Assembly: GCF_008693005.1 (NCBI RefSeq)
Contig: NZ_VXKE01000010.1
Span: 62,001 to 126,000, forward strand
Length of the DNA stretch: 64,000 bases
Reading direction: 5' to 3'
Source of the DNA: Helicobacter canis
Lineage (GTDB): Bacteria > Campylobacterota > Campylobacteria > Campylobacterales > Helicobacteraceae
The notes under the pieces are model-generated. The model made no database searches. It saw nothing but the letters and a program-made list of their open reading frames with translations, and was not told the origin of the DNA. The translations under genes were made by a program, and so were the position numbers. Below, one piece after another: positions 62,031 to 64,000 of this stretch (position 1 is the first letter of the stretch; each line of letters begins with the position of its first letter).

Positions 62031-62327
62031 CTAGCAGCAGCGATTTACTCCGCCATTATACCGAGCTTCAAGAGCTTCTTTGAAAAACTCTTTTTGTGAT
62101 TTAATTTCTCTATCAGGGTGCTTTGTGCGCATATGCTCGACATATTTATCATAGCTTGGCATCCCCACAAGCAAGTGGAAAAACCTATCGCTTCTCTTAT
62201 ATAAAATCCGCACTTTGCTCCACACGCGAGTAAAGGTATTTTCCTTCTTCACCAGCACAGGCGGGTAGAATCTAGCTTCGCTTAAGCCCACTTGAGCGGG
62301 AGAAGATTTTGCAGCTGTATTTTGCAT
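62031..62327 (-). CDS. YbdD/YjiX family protein (CstA-associated)
   Basis: 98 residues. The conserved C-terminal pattern YDKYVEHMRTKHPDRE, then KEFFKEALEARYNGG and a final RCC matches the YbdD/YjiX family, small cytoplasmic proteins encoded after CstA-type peptide/pyruvate carriers and needed for full transport in E. coli. An N-terminal extension of ~30 residues is not conserved. AAGGA precedes the ATG; the gene follows cstA by 26 bases. Confidence 0.85.
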   Translation of the reverse strand: MQNTAAKSSPAQVGLSEARFYPPVLVKKENTFTRVWSKVRILYKRSDRFFHLLVGMPSYDKYVEHMRTKHPDREIKSQKEFFKEALEARYNGGVNRCC

Positions 62328-62353
62328 TGAAAGATCCTTATGCCTATATAAGC

Positions 62354-64000
62354 CTAATGTGCTTGTATAGAGAAATTCTTGCTTTCTTGATAGGGTTCTT
62401 CTTTAAGTGGGAATTTTTCTCCCTTGCCAATTGCTGTGAGATAGCAGATTCTAATTGTCGCGCCAATTACCACAAGCGTTACAAAAATGAAAAACGCGCA
62501 AAGAATCGCATCTAAAGTGTGGTTGTGGATAAGTATGTCAGCTTTGCTAACGACTTTCTGCCACTCTTCAAGAGTTTTGCCCTCAAGCATTGTGCTTGCA
62601 TCAGCACCCATTTCTTGGAGCTTGGTGATGAAGCCTAGAGCCTTTTCTTTTAAGGCAGTTTGATTCTGTGCTGTGGCTACATGGCTTACTGCGTCATGCA
62701 CGCGCTCGCCATTTGCTGGGAGAAGCTTTTGAATCGCTGCATAAAGTGTCGTTAGAAGCACCCACGCTGCAGGGAGGATAGTAATCCAGCTGTATCGAGC
62801 TTTACCCATTTTGAAGAGCACGACTGTGCCAAGTAGGAGCGCGATCCCTGCTAGCATTTGGTTGCTCGCACCAAAGAGCGGCCATAGTGTGAATATCCCA
62901 CCTTGTGGATCGATAGCACCTTGATAGAGTAGGTAGCCCCAGCCAGCCACACAAATCGCAGAAGCCACCACGCCCCATAAGACAGATTGTGTGTTTGCCA
63001 TAGGCTTATAGACATTGCCTAGCACATCTTGGATAAGGAATCGCCCAGAGCGAGTCCCCGCATCAACAGCTGTCAAAATAAAGAGTGCTTCAAACAAAAT
63101 CGCAAAGTGATACCAAAATGCGATAGATTCTTTGCCACCAGCGACTTCGTGGAGAATCTGTGTAAGCCCTACGGCAAATGTCGGCGCACCACCTGTTTTA
63201 GCCACTAGTGTGGGCTCACCTACAGCTTTTGTAGTCTCTTCTATCATTGTAACGAAGTGTCCATTTGTAAGCATTTCAGGCTGCAAGACAAATCCGCCAT
63301 TTTGTAAGATTGTTTTCACGCTTTGCTCGATAGTGTTCATATCTGCGCTAAGTGCGCTAGCTGCCGCAGGATCAAGCAGAGCAAGAGGGGAGTTTATCGT
63401 AAAGTAAAGTCCCGGCTCCAAGATACACGCAGCAATAAGAGCCATAACGCCTACAAGCGACTCCATAAGCATAGAGCCATAGCCAATAGGGCGGGCGTGG
63501 CTTTCTTTTTCTACCATTTTTGGGGTCGTCCCACTTGAGATAAGCGCGTGGAATCCACTTATAGCTCCACAAGCGATTGTGATAAACAAGAATGGAAAAA
63601 TCGATCCGGCAAACACCGGTCCTGTGCCATCGATAAACGCCGTAACTTTCGGCATTTGTAGAGCAGGATTGACGATAAGAATCCCAATCGCCATCGCCAC
63701 GATAACACCGATTTTTAAGAATGTGCTTAGATAATCCCTAGGAGCAAGTAGCAACCACACAGGCAAGATTGAAGCGATAAAGCCATAGCCTATGATGATA
63801 AGTGAAAGGGTAGTTTTCTTTAGTAAGAACACATCGTGCCAAGGGTGGGCAGGATCTGTTAGAGCTTGTCCATAGTAAAGCGCAGCAAGAAGCAAGATAA
63901 AGCCAATCACACTAGCTTCACCTACACGACCGGGGCGCAAATAGCGCATATAGATCCCCATAAATACAGCGATAGGGATTGTCATAGCAATTGTGAAAAG
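62354..64000 (-). CDS. cstA: Carbon starvation protein A, C-terminal part (5' end outside window)
   Basis: The frame is open to the window edge, so the N-terminus lies beyond 64000; 548 residues are seen of about 690. CstA is an inner-membrane carrier for peptides and pyruvate induced by carbon limitation; in Campylobacter and H. pylori it supports peptide use. Many membrane helices are present, with the family motif CGAISGFHALISSGTTPKM, EALFILTAVDAGTRSGRF and LFGASNQMLAGIALLL (each within the limit). It is followed by the YbdD-type gene, the usual partner. Confidence 0.94.
   Translation of the reverse strand, partial: LFTIAMTIPIAVFMGIYMRYLRPGRVGEASVIGFILLLAALYYGQALTDPAHPWHDVFLLKKTTLSLIIIGYGFIASILPVWLLLAPRDYLSTFLKIGVIVAMAIGILIVNPALQMPKVTAFIDGTGPVFAGSIFPFLFITIACGAISGFHALISSGTTPKMVEKESHARPIGYGSMLMESLVGVMALIAACILEPGLYFTINSPLALLDPAAASALSADMNTIEQSVKTILQNGGFVLQPEMLTNGHFVTMIEETTKAVGEPTLVAKTGGAPTFAVGLTQILHEVAGGKESIAFWYHFAILFEALFILTAVDAGTRSGRFLIQDVLGNVYKPMANTQSVLWGVVASAICVAGWGYLLYQGAIDPQGGIFTLWPLFGASNQMLAGIALLLGTVVLFKMGKARYSWITILPAAWVLLTTLYAAIQKLLPANGERVHDAVSHVATAQNQTALKEKALGFITKLQEMGADASTMLEGKTLEEWQKVVSKADILIHNHTLDAILCAFFIFVTLVVIGATIRICYLTAIGKGEKFPLKEEPYQESKNFSIQAH

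Overview
The window looks like the chromosome of an epsilonproteobacterium, most likely an enterohepatic Helicobacter. The reasons are gene content and order. A polyphosphate kinase - PyrD - M16 protease - DapA - short-chain dehydrogenase block matches H. pylori HP1010-HP1014 from memory. MreC-MreB-ClpX-LpxA-FabZ matches HP1372-HP1376. RlmN, KpsF, RNase J and KsgA correspond to HP1428-HP1431, and FliW-MurG to HP1154-HP1155. The species cannot be named from sequence alone. Almost every base is coding, and no gene-free stretch exceeds 300 bases. The longest gaps hold tRNA-Phe (53.0-53.3 kb), tRNA-Arg (61.5-61.7 kb) and the probable replication origin (59.3-59.5 kb).

Layout. 0-5.1 kb: the 3' end of a CusA/CzcA metal-efflux pump with a DUF3240 partner, then exported proteins (SH3-like, LPP20-plus-ankyrin, SIMPL-like). 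5.2-10.1 kb: a nickel ABC importer (NikA, NikB, NikC and a fused NikD/E ATPase) with a NikR-like operator upstream. 10.1-23.7 kb: a duplicated two-domain glycosyltransferase with a G10 tract, a FabL-like reductase, DapA, M16 protease, PyrD, gamma-carbonic-anhydrase-like protein, Ppk, an outer-membrane protein, PepD, MagIII, RibD and a TrmN6-type methyltransferase. 23.7-30.0 kb: an unknown protein, an SDR enzyme, FliW, MurG enlarged by palindromic inserts, and ArgC-GNAT-ArgJ. 30.0-32.9 kb: an AT-rich accessory island with an XRE regulator, twin operators, three exported proteins and an HrgA-like HARE-HTH/nuclease-like protein. 33.0-38.0 kb: two exported unknowns and a large putative GT-B glycosyltransferase. 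38.0-52.2 kb: cell-shape, lipid A, RNA-modification and RNA-decay genes, then a C39 peptidase next to a frameshifted outer-membrane barrel. 53-64 kb: tRNA-Phe, Xth, the gyrB-dnaN-dnaA origin region, RuvC, TyrA, a PagL-like lipid A deacylase with a C9 tract, tRNA-Arg(GCG), S21, YbdD and partial CstA.

Four themes link the genes. (1) A short near-palindrome, CTAGAWTCTAG, with variants such as GTGGATTCTAG, occurs dozens of times in genes and between them. It builds a terminator and is translated as LDSS or LES-type tripeptides. (2) Larger hairpin elements carrying related sequence lie in frame inside murG and a glycosyltransferase gene. (3) Surface-modifying genes carry phase-variation-like tracts (G10, C9) or a 7-bp tandem duplication that breaks the reading frame. 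(4) Metal handling appears twice, as RND efflux and as nickel import.
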